Of a stretch of 64,000 bases of DNA, positions 1-37,776 are shown in pieces. The DNA lies in assembly GCA_037974665.1 (NCBI GenBank), contig CM075764.1, forward strand, positions 82,421,825-82,485,824, in the 5' to 3' direction. The translations under genes and the position numbers were made by a program. The number at the start of each line of letters is the position of its first letter. Position 1 is the stretch's first letter. This stretch comes from Ehretia macrophylla. Lineage: Eukaryota; Streptophyta; Magnoliopsida; Boraginales; Ehretiaceae. The notes under the pieces are model-generated. The model worked only from the letters and a program-made list of their open reading frames with translations, made no database searches and was not told the origin of the DNA.

Positions 1-1351
1 ATTTGCATTTAATTAATTCATATGGAATCATTACCTTATTATTATATTTACTAGAAATTATTCTCGTCTTTAAATGTTTAGATTTCATTATTTTCATTAC
101 CAATTTAGTTCTTATTGTTTCTCAACAAATTTCAATTTAGTTCCTATTATTTTTAAAAAAATTCAATTTAATCCCTCCATGGGAACCTATTTGGAGACTA
201 AATTGAATTTTTCGAAAAACAATAATACCAAATTCAATAATTTTAAACAATAGAAACAATTTTGAATCACTTTTGTAAACACTAAAAACTATTATGAATC
301 TTTTAGAATATTAAAAATAACATTAAAAATATAAAGACTAAGTGTGAAATTTACCCCAATATTTTAGAGATGCAAGCTTTTTCAAGAGGAATGTGATAAA
401 GTCAAAATCCAACGACCAATGTTCCAAAAGATAGCCTAAAGAAAGACATACGATCCCGCGATTTGGGGGTCTCTCGATTCAAAAAATAAAAATAATAAAA
501 TCAAATCATTTCTTCTAACTCTTTCAAATTTAAAAAATATTAATGAATCGTCTATTTCATTATAGTTTTATAATTCGAATTTCCTATCAATGTCTACTAT
601 GTCAACCCAAAGGGTAAATTTCACAAAAGGACCCCAATGTTTGCATATTTTTTCATTTTCGTTCCAACTGTTTGAAAAATTACACGTTTGATTCCCAATA
701 TTTACACTATTTAGACTTTTTTTCAATTCCATCACTATTGTTACAAAATTGACATGCTTAGTCCCTAAAGTTTACAAAATGTTCCAATTTAGTTCCCAAT
801 ATTTTCACTTTTTTTTTTCAATTTAATCTCCAAAGTTTCATGTACATGTCACAAACTACAGGGACTAAATTGAAACTTTTTACAAATTTTAAAGTACTAA
901 GTCTGTTCTGTTTGAAACAACAAAAATGAAATTGAAGCAAAGAGGTCGCATTTAAATTAATTGGTCTTTACGACTTCATTTCAAAGCTCTAGTAGTGAAG
1001 ACCTCAGTATTGGAGTTCAGGTAAGCAACAACTAGACTTTGATTTTCAGTTGGCTTGGAGCCCTGTACTGTACCTTTCTGCATATAGAAATGCACCAAAA
1101 CCACTAGGCCAAAAGAGATCAGGCCAACAAACTATTGACAGCTTCAAAGTTTGGACTATAATTTTTCACAAGGATTACAAGATCATACCACTTAAGCTCT
1201 ACCAAGAGATTGGGTGTGATGTACACATATACACATGCATGCTTAAGATGACAACGATCCAGAGATGTTCAGTATATAACTTAATGATAGAGATATATGT
1301 AAAAGGATAGAACTTACAAAAGTTCAAAAGGGTCACAACCATATACGTATT
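1..1351. repeat. AT-rich 3' flank of the BAGP1-like gene with fold-back repeats
   Basis: No coding region is recognised. About 60-340 and about 760-900 each contain imperfect inverted repeats built from the motif family 'aatttagtccctattgttt' and its complement. Such A/T-rich palindromes are typical of plant MITE or fold-back elements. The 3' UTR of the BAGP1-like gene must lie in the right part of this stretch (below 1351), but no poly-A signal stands out. Confidence 0.45.
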
Positions 1352-27016
<25,665 letters not shown>

Positions 27017-28555
27017 CTCTTTCTTTTCGTTATTTTTATTTATTTCCAAATTATATATATATATATATATATATAATTTATATAATCGCTCGAGTGTTGA
27101 TTTTAATTGTAGAACTATACAGTTAAACTAACTGTAGACGATCGGCAAGAATAGTAGAAAGCAGCCAACAACTTTTACGGAGGTCAAAAACACGCAGTCC
27201 ACTCATAGTGGGCGTTATGATTAATAATAATAGAATATAAATATATAAGTTTTTTTTTGTCATTTTATAAATATATAAGTTATATGTATATATTATACAC
27301 CTACACAGTTATGAAAAGACTTCAAATTTCATTTTCATTTCATAGATGAAGAGGAAAAGAGTCAAAGAAAAGAGATAGAGGTCAAAGTGTTGAATGGGAT
27401 ATTGGGCCCACCAATTCAATATTTGAAAACTGAATTGACGGAATTACCCTTGCGATGTTGCTGTGTCAAATGCCTTGGAAGATGTGGAATAAGGGGAAAG
27501 GTGAGGGGTAACTACGAGAAAAGGAAACATTTGTAGTCTAGAATCTGTAACGTCTAGAAGAAAGTTTGGATTTTGGAATGATTGTGGGTATAAATAATTA
27601 TTGAACTGAAAAAAAGCGGTTCTCCTCCCATGTGAACTTTTGATGTTTTATAATGTGCATAGTGGGAAAAGTGGATCAATGGAGCAAAAAGTATATTTAA
27701 AATGTCATCTATTTTTCATTTTGTTCTAAAGAATTTGACTAAAGTGATTGACAAGAAAGCGGGCCAAGCATTAATTTAACTGAACATCATGTTGTGAAAA
27801 ATGCTTACTTGGTGACGTTGTAAACGAAGCAAAAACAATAAAACTAAGTGATGGGAATATATTTGGATAGGAATCAATTTAAATATGAAATTGTCATAGT
27901 ATCACACTCAAGAAAAATAAACAATTCAACAATAATAATGAGTTGGGCAATTATTAAACAGTTAATGTGCAAAGCATACAATAGCCTAGAAAGTGAAGAG
28001 AAGAATGATCAAACGCAATATTTTTAAATAGTTCAGACTCCCAAATGTTTAGTTTATTACATAAAGTCTTCTCCTCTTAAGATTCATTAAAGTTTCACTA
28101 AACTTCAATGCCTCTTCAATTGTAAGTAAGCACAGACTTATTACAACACTGTGAATCACAAAGGATTTTCTCACTCTCTTATTAGTGTATCCCTCATACA
28201 TGGAAGATTTTCTCACTCTCTTTTCTTTACAAATGATTTTCATAATCCTACAACAGAACTTAACAGTGTATTACAACACAAATATTTGAGTGTAATAAAT
28301 GTGTATAACAAATATTTTCCAATGAGTTGATATATAAATGAAAGATCTTGAATACTCAAGGATATGAAATTGTTAGCTCAAGCTTAGTATAATAAATGAG
28401 AATAAATGACAATGGAAGCTTAGAATTTATTGCAATTGAGTAGAAGATATGTTTTGGCATAATAGGAGTATTAGGTATTGAAGAATTTTAATACATGTTC
28501 GGATTCTTCATAAAACCAAAATTACGTAAATAAAGGACGTTATCTTGTAGATTTT
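27017..28555. promoter_or_regulatory. Upstream (5' UTR and promoter) region of the BAGP1-like gene
   Basis: The gene reads leftward from 27016, so its 5' UTR and promoter lie here. A TA dinucleotide run (about 27052-27075) sits about 35 bp upstream of the ATG. AT-rich candidates for a TATA element occur near 27235-27300, but none is decisive. From about 27.6 to 28.55 kb the sequence is AT-rich without a recognised gene. A short repeat 'gattttctcactctctt' occurs at 28161 and 28205. Confidence 0.4.
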
Positions 28556-28559
28556 CAAA

Positions 28560-28899
28560 GGAAAACTGCATGAAATTCACTGAGTTTTTGTTTCCTTGTT
28601 GCTTGCACGGAATCGAAGTCTACAATACTAAATTGTAGTCTTTAATTTCACAACTTAAATACCAGAGAGATTATGGAGAGTTTTTGAGAGAATGAAAACA
28701 GAAAGAGAGTTTGATATTTTTGCCTGAAAAATTAAAAGCACGTTTCTGACGTTCTGTTCTCTTTTTTTGGGCTGAGGGGTAAGTTAGCGGGTAGTTTCTC
28801 AACTACCTAGTAATTTGCCCATATGGGTCACGCATGACCCAAACCCAAATGGGTCAGGTCATCCCATCTTGGTTAACCTGTGACCCACAATATCCAACA
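28560..28899 (-). mobile_element. 3' LTR (terminal part) of Copia element E
   Basis: On the minus strand this begins TGTTGGATATTGTGGG directly after the purine-rich CGAGTGAGAGA (28910-28900), the expected junction of polypurine tract and 3' LTR for the Copia element whose RNase H ends at 30067. The lower boundary (CA end) could not be fixed and may be further left. Confidence 0.6.
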
Positions 28900-30066
28900 T
28901 CTCTCACTCGTACAAGATGGCGGAAACCATATCCACTATTGTCTCTCTATGACTTAATCGAGAACCTAATCAAACTCCATACAAGAAAATAAATCATGCG
29001 ACTCACAAGCACATAACAAGTGGAAGATCAAAACCATGAACCTTTTAAGGATGAACATGGGAGTCACAGTCTTCAAAGAACATAGAGTCTCGATATACCT
29101 TAGAGGGATTTAAGAATCAACACATACATTATCCTTCCCAAGTTATGTTTGACCTTTACAATCTCAATCATGCATTCATAGTTTTGTTCAATACCAAAGA
29201 TTACATAATTGGTCAACCTATGAACACATGAAGCTAAACATGAACAGTCTTCCCTTCGCTTCAATATCCTTCTAAGTCAAGTCAACCGTTTTTCTAGTTG
29301 TGTCCTATATGATCGAATCTCATGTGATCTTTAAACGACACACCAAAGTAGCTAACATTGAATCGTTCTATTAGAATATAAGCGTAGGTCACTAAGGGTA
29401 TCTCAAATAAACATTCATTACTTCAAGGTCTCACACATTGATGAAGCAGAGATTCATTCGTCCACTTCCTTTTTATGATTGTAAAGCACAAACTGTATAA
29501 AACGTGTGTTACCAGGTGACTTCCCTTAAAATGGCGTATGTCTTTAAATAGAACACCATACAAATGTTGGTCTAGTTATCTCTCACTCACTAACTTGAAT
29601 CCTCAAACTTAATACACATAGTAATCAAGGTTTTATACCTGGCTATAAAAATATTATATGGACCGTGAAAATCCATATCGACCTCATAATAGTCTCAAAT
29701 TGTAATAAATACAATTAAGATATCACATCTTAATAATTTTCATAAGAACTAATCTCTAACACATTGTTAAGTAGACCTTTCTTGCATGAGCATATTATTT
29801 TCCAACAAATAATAACCAACTCATATCGTTTAATTTTTGCACGCTCCCACTACGCCAGAGGCGATTGCTTATGTGAGAAAGTCAATCTCAACAACTTGTT
29901 GACAAACCTTTCGATACCAATAATATGTGCTAGCATACTCATGTACATCACGAAGATAACAATACCACTTAAGTGCCTGAAATTATTTCCTTCATTGAAT
30001 TGGTAACTAAATATACAATTGTATGAGTACATAAATGATCATTTGACAATACATAGAACATATACA
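28900..30066 (-). other. Non-coding 3' region of Copia element E
   Basis: This lies between the RNase H stop and the 3' polypurine tract of element E. It has no convincing reading frame. At about 1.17 kb it is long for a plant Copia 3' region, so another old insertion may be hidden in it. Confidence 0.45.
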
Positions 30067-31228
30067 TCATATTCTATGCAATCCTAGAGATTTTACATGT
30101 GTCAAATATATATCTCTAGGGATCAGTTTAGTGAGTGGATCAACAACCATCTCATGCGTAGAAATATGTTCAATAATCACTTCTTTCTTTGTCACCAAAT
30201 CTCTTATAAAATTATATTGAATATCTATGTATTTTGTCTTGCCATGCTATTTTGCATCCTTGTTATAGATAATGAATGCTTGACTATCACAATAGACCAT
30301 CACTACTTTCTTAGCATTTGTGACTAATTCTAAGTCCATTAGGAACCTCTTAAGCTATACTACTTCTTGCATAGCTGCTGAGCAAGCCACGAACTCAACC
30401 TCCATGGTTGACAATGCTATACATGTTTGCTTCTTGCTACACCATGAAATAGTCCTACCATTTAGCAATAATGACCACTTTTGTAATGCCCCGGCTAAAC
30501 GAGTACCCCAAAGGACAGAGGCCTACCAATGACGCCACATATGCAGGTATTATCTGCTTTGGGTTACCATATTAGGCCCCTCACGGTTTTGTCCCTTCCC
30601 AAGTGGAATCCCACACTAGAAAAGGCACCTGTACGGATAAAGGGACACTTCTACTTATATTCAAAAGCACAAAGACCTAGCCAATCGATATGGGATATTA
30701 CATCCTCCAGAAGTTGAGTTAAGCTCATCTAGGTCACCTCTCCAATCAGCGTCTATAAATCCCTTCAAATTAAGGTCAACTCCTTAGTAGCATAGACAAT
30801 AATCCAAAGTGCCCTTCAAGTATCTCAATATTCTTTTGACAGTCTCCCAATGAGCTCGTCTAGGGTTTGATTGATAACGACTTACCAATCATACGACAAA
30901 ACAAATGTTCCACCTTGTATATAACATAGCATACATTAAGCTTCCTACGACACTAACATAGAGAACTACTTTCATATCTATCTCTTTTGGCATTTTGGGA
31001 CACATCTTTTGGTTTAGACTTTCACCTTTGGCTATAGAAGTATTAATAGGTTTGCAGTCTAGCATGTGGAAGCATTCAAGAACTTTCTTGATGTAAGATT
31101 CTTGTGACAAAGCAAAAAGTCTCTTCGATCAATCCCTCTGGATCTTAACTCCAAGCACATATGCAGCTTCACTCATGTTTTTCATCTCAAAGGCTGAGGA
31201 TAACCACTTCTTAATAGTGATTATATAC
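30067..31228 (-). pseudogene. Copia element E, left part: RT end and RNase H
   Basis: Minus strand from 31228: TIKKWLSSAFEMKNMSEAAY, VLGVKIQRD, LSQESYIKKVLECFHMLDCK, VVGSLMYAMLYTRWNICF (Copia RT end), then DADWRGDLDE with STSGG (RNase H). After a 221-bp insertion it continues with RTISWCSKKQTCIALSTMEV, EFVACSAAMQE, VYCDSQAFIIYNKDAK and KTKYIDIQYNFIRDLV, ending with TGA at 30069-30067. Several in-frame stops are present. The missing N-terminal side of this RT is found at 45517-45880. Confidence 0.85.
30482..30702 (-). mobile_element. Small solo LTR inserted in RNase H of Copia E
   Basis: The 221-bp block interrupts the RNase H frame between STSGG and the LLLNGRTISWC segment. On the minus strand it starts TGTAATATCCCATATCG and ends GGGGCATTACA, with a TATA-like 'gaatataagta' inside, as expected of an LTR. 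I could not find a clear 5-bp target duplication, so the insertion was imprecise or has decayed. Confidence 0.6.
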
Positions 31229-34200
31229 TGTCACGCCCCAACTCGACCTCACTTACGATCAGACAAGACGCAACAGAATTTCGGCAATATAACGTCTGTA
31301 ATATGGACAACATAACTCTAAACCAATCCTTTATAATATCACACAACCAACTACAACCTCAACAACAACTCCAACAACTATTTATCAACATACAACACAT
31401 CCAAAACCATTCATTATACAACCATACAACATCCCAACCATAAGTCATATGCCTTCGTTTCAACAACATACCACAAGCTATACTATACATATGCATAATA
31501 GATAAAAAAACTAATCCAGCAACGTATTCATATTCCAAAAGTAAGACAACTAAACTAGCATTATACTTTTCACTATCTTTATGTTGAGTTATACAAAACA
31601 AACTTCAAAGTAAATACAATACAACTTGTTCTATAATTCAAGACAACAAAAGAGCACTCTAGCAAAAACATCATAGATAAGACTCTTGCACGTTGGACTC
31701 ATCCACATATTGCTCATTCTCAGCCTCCTGAGAAACGTACCCTAAGTCCCACTCAGTAACACCTGAAAGTCAACAAAAAGGGTAAGTTATACAATACAAA
31801 GTTCAACGAGGGTTCAGTAGGATATTTTGAAAACACTTTCTTTACTACTTGGGAAAACACCCTAGGTACAATATCTATAGCACTTGAGCCGATCATGAAA
31901 ATTTTTCTGTTTATTTTTCTGAATTTCATATTTTTCCTTTAATACTTGCTATTTTAGATGTATATATCCATTGAGTTTGCGTGCATAGCATATTGGGAGC
32001 AACGAGAAAAAATTCGTAAGCGAGAGTAATGAATAGTAAAAAAATTTCGGCATTTTTCATTTTACTACTCTTAACCCATTTTGCACAAAACTTGATCCAT
32101 TTGCATTCTATTTGACCTAAGATTAACCCATTGACCCTTTGACCTTTTAGTTGTCATCTTTTAACCTTATATAACACAAAAAAACAAGCACAAAAGGCTC
32201 CATTTGGCCATGAGTTTCAAAGCCGTCTTCAAAAATTTTGCTTTCAATTTTCTTGCTCCATTGCTTCTAGGATTGCTCAAGGGACTTCATTAGGACCTCA
32301 ACAAACTTTCTTTCTCTTGCATTAAGGTGAAGGAATGCATCCATACTTGTTTATTTTCAATTCTAACTTCAAACTTTATTTTTATGATCTATCAATATAT
32401 TGGTTATCTATGCTTGTTTATGCGTCAAATACATTCTATTGTGATTATGGAACATTGTTTTATAGTTAGATTGCAGAGTTTATGGCTAGAAATTGAAAAT
32501 ATAAGTTGAGGAAGATGATGAATAGTGATTATGAATAATAAAATTCAAAAATTGGGGTTTTCATTCCGAATTGCGTTCTATTGCTTTGGTTAGATGCCAT
32601 AAATGTGTAGAAGCTCAAATGTAACAATTAAATGCTTGTTACATTGTTGGAATCAGAGAATTTGCATTAGGTTATAAAGGGGACGTTTGAATGAAGTGTG
32701 AACTGGGCATGTTTTGAGTGGTTGCATGATCTTAAATAGGCTAGAAAGTGGTTGCGGTACGATTATAGCGTTGATTGGGTGATCGGTTGAGATACTTGTA
32801 GTTAAAATGCATAAAGGGAATTTTGGGACTTTTGTGGTAATTGTTGGTTAATGGGTGAACTCGAGGGTCTTAGGGGTGTCATAAAGGGTAATTAGGAGAA
32901 TGTAATATTTAGTTTGAGATCTTGAACCTTGTCCTTCGATTGTGAGTCAAATTGTGTTAATAGACAAAAGGGGTCATTTGACTAAGTGTTGATCTTTCTC
33001 GTTTTGAGTGTTGGCATAGTCATAGTGGGGCATGGAAGTACTTTTGGCGTGGTTGTGGCATTAATTGGGTGTTCGGTTAGTATAGCTGTAGTTCAAGTAC
33101 ACTAGGTGGACTTTCGGGCTTTTGTTGGGAAAGTGAGATTTTGTGCCACAGAGTCGTGCCTTAACGTGTCTAGGAATGAGTGGTGAAGTTGGTTTCCATA
33201 TCTTGTAGCTCGTTTGTATGTAGTAGCTTTTAGAAGTTGCAGATAGGAATAGTATTTTGTGGTTTTTCATGCTTTGCTATTGTTGCTTACTTAACTATTG
33301 TTCTTGTTGATATTATTGATTATTATATGAAATGTAATTGTATTGTCATGGTTCTAAGTGATTTCCTTGAGTTTTATATTGAATTAATTGTAAAGAGAAT
33401 AAGTATGGGTTAATGGCTTTATTAATTGATAGTACTATTATAGAATTAAATGCTATGGAATATTTACAATTACTTGATTCTTGAACATGTATGTGAATAA
33501 TGTGGTTGAGTTATCTTTAAGTTGCATGGAATTGTTGTGTTTAGGTAGTAGTCTTGAGTGATAATTGGAAGGTGTTGATGTTTTGAAGTTGGATTAGAGG
33601 GGTTCTTGGCTAGATTCCTACATGTTTGGTTTATTAAAGGTGAGGGAGTCTTCATTCTTTTTGTGCATCTTAGCTTATTTTGTTGCTTTTAGATTGTATG
33701 ATTTAGTTTTAATTGATAAAGTTTGTATGTACTATTTACCTGCTATCTTGTTAATTCTTGTATTTATTTGCAATTATCTCGTGATATCTCGTGAATTCTT
33801 GAATTCGTATCGGATTGCGCAACCTTTTCAGACATAGTAGTGTTGAGAAACTCCAGGCAACATCGGGCTGTCGGTCTCCCTTGACTACCATGGTGCCTAT
33901 TCCGTTTCTCGCTGAGTATACTTGTAAGGCCCTGCATTTAGCCTATGTGCAAAAAGTTTGTTGTTATTCAATTTAGCATTTAATATGAATAATTATATGT
34001 TTTACAAAAGTTTATTAGATTAAAAATGTATTTGAAATTTATTTGATTTGCAAAATGTGTCTTTTCATATTCCTTGACCATGTAGGGTCTAATAATTATA
34101 TGCAAAAAGCTTAATTGCATCTTTTATCACTTTAGACACTTAATAGAGTTTTATAATCGAAGTTAGAAATGAAAAAAGATGATAATTCACTCGTTTGAAC

Positions 34201-34456
34201 CTTTTTAGTAACTTTGACCATTGATTAACAGTTTTAGCTTAGAAGACCCTAGTTTGACCCAGTCCTTCACCAAAGTTGACCAATTGACTAACCAATGCCC
34301 CACCTACTACCTAGCATGCTAAATATAATCAAGTAGTCTTCTAGCACTTTAAAATAACCTAATTAGCTTATCTAGAATTACCTTGATTCTCGGGTTAGCA
34401 ATCGTGACTCGAAATACCTTATTTTAACCTAGGTTTGACCAATGCCTTCACTTAGG

Positions 34457-35268
34457 TGATGCGAACCAGCCATCCACATTCATTGAACCTTTTGGATGAA
34501 TTTTCCAGCAAAGATTCAAGTCAAGATTCTATTTTCAAGATTCAAGAACTTCAAGATTCTTCAAGAAGTTTCAAGAAGATTTGAAGATTTAGTCAAGATT
34601 TGATTTCTTTGTAATTTTATCCTAGTTTTAGTTTTCAGTTTTAGTTTAATTTCCTATGGATGAATTTAGGTGTTCACACTAGGAGAGAGACTTTCTTGGG
34701 CTACAAGATTAGGTGTTCACACTAGAAAGGAGCTTTTCTTGGGCTGCAAGTTTGTTTCCTTTTTAGTTACTATTCACATCACTATTCACGTGAATAGTTA
34801 ATAGGAGTCTTTTCTTGGTCTCCAAGTTTGTTTCCTTTGACCTAGTTACTATTCACGTTTTTCCTACTTGGGCTAGGGTTTAGGAGTCCTTTTTCAAGCA
34901 GGATACTTATTTGTTATTGCCTATATAAGGCACTTTTTGTGATAATAAAGTTAGACAATTCTGAAATTAAATTGTGAGATTATTCTCCTTGAGTTCTCCA
35001 AGAGACTCTTTTGAACTTATCAAGGGATTCCTTGTGGTGTTCAACCTTGACTTATCAAGCGGATTTCCATCCCTGTTTGTGGCGTCTTCACCATACCAAG
35101 GTTCTTGCTTTGCTAAGCAACGGGTCGCGGTTTCCATCATATTCACTATACCAAGGTTCTTGTCTTGCTAGGCAAATGGTCGCGGTTCCATCCATTCTTG
35201 AAAGGTCTTGGGTTTGTTTTACCAATCTTGGTGTTGGGTCTGGGCACATGTTGACCAGGTTCGTATCA
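34457..35268 (+). repeat. 5' LTR of element D
   Basis: 812 bp, TG...CA ends, same length as the 3' LTR. A TATA-like 'cctatataagg' lies at about 34919-34930. The last 296 bp are repeated immediately downstream at 35315-35610. Confidence 0.9.
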
Positions 35269-35610
35269 GTTCTAGGGAACTTGAAGGAGAATACGAGTGG
35301 TAAAAGGCAGTGTGTGTGAGATTATTCTCCTTGAGTTCTCCAAGAGACTATTTTGAACTTATCAAGGGATTCCTTGTGGTGTTCAACCTTGACTTATCAA
35401 GCGGATTTCCATCCCCGTTTGTGGCGTCTTCACCATACCAAGGTTCTTGCTTTGCTAAGCAACGGGTCGCGGTTTCCATCATATTCACTATACCAAGGTT
35501 CTTGTCTTGCTAGGCAAAGGGTCGCGGTTCCATCCATTCTTGAAAGGTCTTGTGTTTGTTTTACCAATCTTGGTGTTGGGTCTGGGCACATGTTGACCAG
35601 GTTCGTATCA
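35269..35610 (+). repeat. Extra partial LTR copy joined to leader sequence in element D
   Basis: After the 5' LTR a 46-bp segment ('gttctagggaacttgaagga' to 'gtgt') resembles the element's own leader at 36373-36420. It then switches at 'gtgtgtgagattatt' into a second copy of the LTR 3' part (35315-35610). The leader and primer-like site follow the second copy. This looks like a template switch at a short shared sequence during reverse transcription. Confidence 0.8.
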
Positions 35611-36486
35611 GTTGGTAATCAGAGCTTAGGTTTATCAGGTTTGCCTATCCTTTTCTTGTTTTTCTTGGTTAATTCCTTGAGTCTAGGTCTAGGTTTTAAT
35701 TCCTTTCTTCGTTCTTGATTGTGTCTTGCTTCCAATTCGTTTTCTTGGTTGTGTCTTGATTCCGTTCTTGTTCTTTTAATTTCGTGTCTTAAGTCTTGTT
35801 CTCCGTTTCTTGAGTCGTGTCTTCAATTTTGTTTTCTTGCTTTCAATTTTGTTTCTTGTTAAGCTTTCAATTGGCCAAACCCTAGAATCTTGAATTAGGG
35901 TTTCTTGTGTTTCTAAATTTGAAATATTGGTTACTTGCTCATTGTCTTTGTTTATGAACATCAAGAAAGAAAAGAAACTTCAAGAAAAGAAAAAAAAATT
36001 CGGAGCTGAAAAAAAAAAAAAAAAAAAGGCAAAACAGTGAACAGTAAAAAACTTGTTTTTGTTGAATTAGCCTTCGTGGCCAAGCTTTTCTGAAGGGAAA
36101 CGACGTTCTGAGCATAACCCACAGCTTTGCTGTGGGCACCACCCTCTTAGGGCCAAATTCCAACGTTTTCTATGAGTTTTGGTCATTTTTGTGTTTTAGA
36201 ATAGGGTTTTTGTAACTTTCCTTATTTTTCTAGGTTTCCTTCTTCGAGTTTTATTCAAGTTTCTTTCTCTAACCTTGTTTCCAGAGTCTTAGAGGTCTGA
36301 AAAAAAAAACAAAAAAAAAAAAAAAAAGTCAGATTCCAAAATTGATTATTACGCTGCTTGGTATTCTTGGTAAGTTCTAGGGGCTTGAAAGAGAATACGA
36401 GAGGAAAAAGGCAAAGTGTGTGAGATTATTAGAGGGTAAAAGCTAAAGTGAGTTGAGCGAAACACGTGAGGGAGTGAAATTCAATC

Positions 36487-37776
36487 ATGGCTCATAATCA
36501 AGAGGATGACACAAAAGCAGAAGCTCAACAACCAGTTCTGAATTTACAGTTGCAAGCTTTTTTGGGAGAGATGAGACAGATGATGAGAGCTGAATTTGAA
36601 CAAATACATGAGAGGTTTGAAAGAATATATAAGGTCGAGCCCGAGTTCAAACAATCCACCAATGCCACCACCTCCCAAGGTAAATCAGCTTCTACTATGA
36701 CTCGATCTAGTGAGATTAGATGTTTTAAATGTCAGGGATGGGGACACATTGGAAGCCAATGCCCAAACAAGCAAGCATTGGTAGTCTTGGAGAGTGGTGA
36801 GATTGAGTCCAAAGAAGAAATGCATTTTGATGACATACCTATACTAGGAGACACCATGGAGGTTGCAGAGGAATTTGGGGCAGATTATGGAGATATGCTT
36901 GGATTAGTGGCACGACGAGCTTTGAGCTTGCAAGCTAAAGAGGAGGAAGAAGTAGTGCAACGTGAGAACATCTTTCATACTTGCTGCCACGTGAAAGATA
37001 AGGTATGTAGTGTTATTATTGATGGTGGTAGTTGTGCTAACGTTGCTAGTGCTTCAATGGTTGACAAGCTAGGGCTCACAACAATTAAGCATCCACGTCC
37101 GTACAAGCTGCAATGGTTGAACGATTGTGGTGAGGTAAGGGTTACAAAACAGGTTGTGGTACCGTTTCGCATTGGGAAATATGAGGATGAAGTGTTATGT
37201 GATGTGGTACCTATGCATGTTGGACATCTTCTCTTCGGAAGACCATGGCAATTTGATCGACGTGTGCAGCATGATGGCTTCACCAACAAGTACTCATTCA
37301 TGTTTAATCAGCGAACAATCACTCTAGTTCCAATGACATCAAAACAAGTTTATGAGGATCAAGTGAGGTTACAAAAATTGAATGATCAAAAGAACTTGAG
37401 TGAACAAAATAATTTGAGCGATCAAAAGAATGAGAGTGAAAAGAAAGCGAGCAAGGCTGAAGCTAAAGAGGTAGTAAAAAGAGAAAAGAGCTCTTCCAAG
37501 GCGGTAAAAACAGAGGGAAAACAAAGAAATTTCTATGAAAAAGCAAGTGAGGTTAAGAAAGCTTTGATCTCAAGATGGCCAATAATTGCACTCATGTACA
37601 AAGAGGCTCTTTTAAATACTAACCAGCTTGACTTTGCATTGCCTAGTGTTGTTGTTTCTCTCTTACAGGATTTTGAGGAAGTGCTTCCTAAGGACATACC
37701 ACATGCTTTACCACCAAGGTTGATCTTTGAGCCTGGTGGATTTGAGGACAAATCCTTCTCAAGAGGGGGGGAATGA
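36487..37776 (+). CDS. Internally deleted gag-protease fusion ORF of element D (429 aa)
   Basis: Domains in order: a gag N-terminal helix (QLQAFLGEMRQMMRAEFEQI), a zinc knuckle CFKCQGWGHIGSQC (residues 79-92), and a retropepsin-like segment around residues 175-280 with VIIDGGSCANVASASMVDKL and the flap-like region up to VGHLLFGRPWQFDRR. A Lys/Glu-rich linker follows, and then the pol entry motif VLPKDIPHALPP. In relatives of this family a capsid domain of about 200 residues stands before the zinc knuckle, and RT, RNase H and integrase follow LPPR. Both are missing here, yet the frame stays open and ends with a polyprotein-like tail, FEDKSFSRGGE. Coding in the cell is plausible but unproven. 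Confidence 0.8.
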   Translation: MAHNQEDDTKAEAQQPVLNLQLQAFLGEMRQMMRAEFEQIHERFERIYKVEPEFKQSTNATTSQGKSASTMTRSSEIRCFKCQGWGHIGSQCPNKQALVVLESGEIESKEEMHFDDIPILGDTMEVAEEFGADYGDMLGLVARRALSLQAKEEEEVVQRENIFHTCCHVKDKVCSVIIDGGSCANVASASMVDKLGLTTIKHPRPYKLQWLNDCGEVRVTKQVVVPFRIGKYEDEVLCDVVPMHVGHLLFGRPWQFDRRVQHDGFTNKYSFMFNQRTITLVPMTSKQVYEDQVRLQKLNDQKNLSEQNNLSDQKNESEKKASKAEAKEVVKREKSSSKAVKTEGKQRNFYEKASEVKKALISRWPIIALMYKEALLNTNQLDFALPSVVVSLLQDFEEVLPKDIPHALPPRLIFEPGGFEDKSFSRGGE

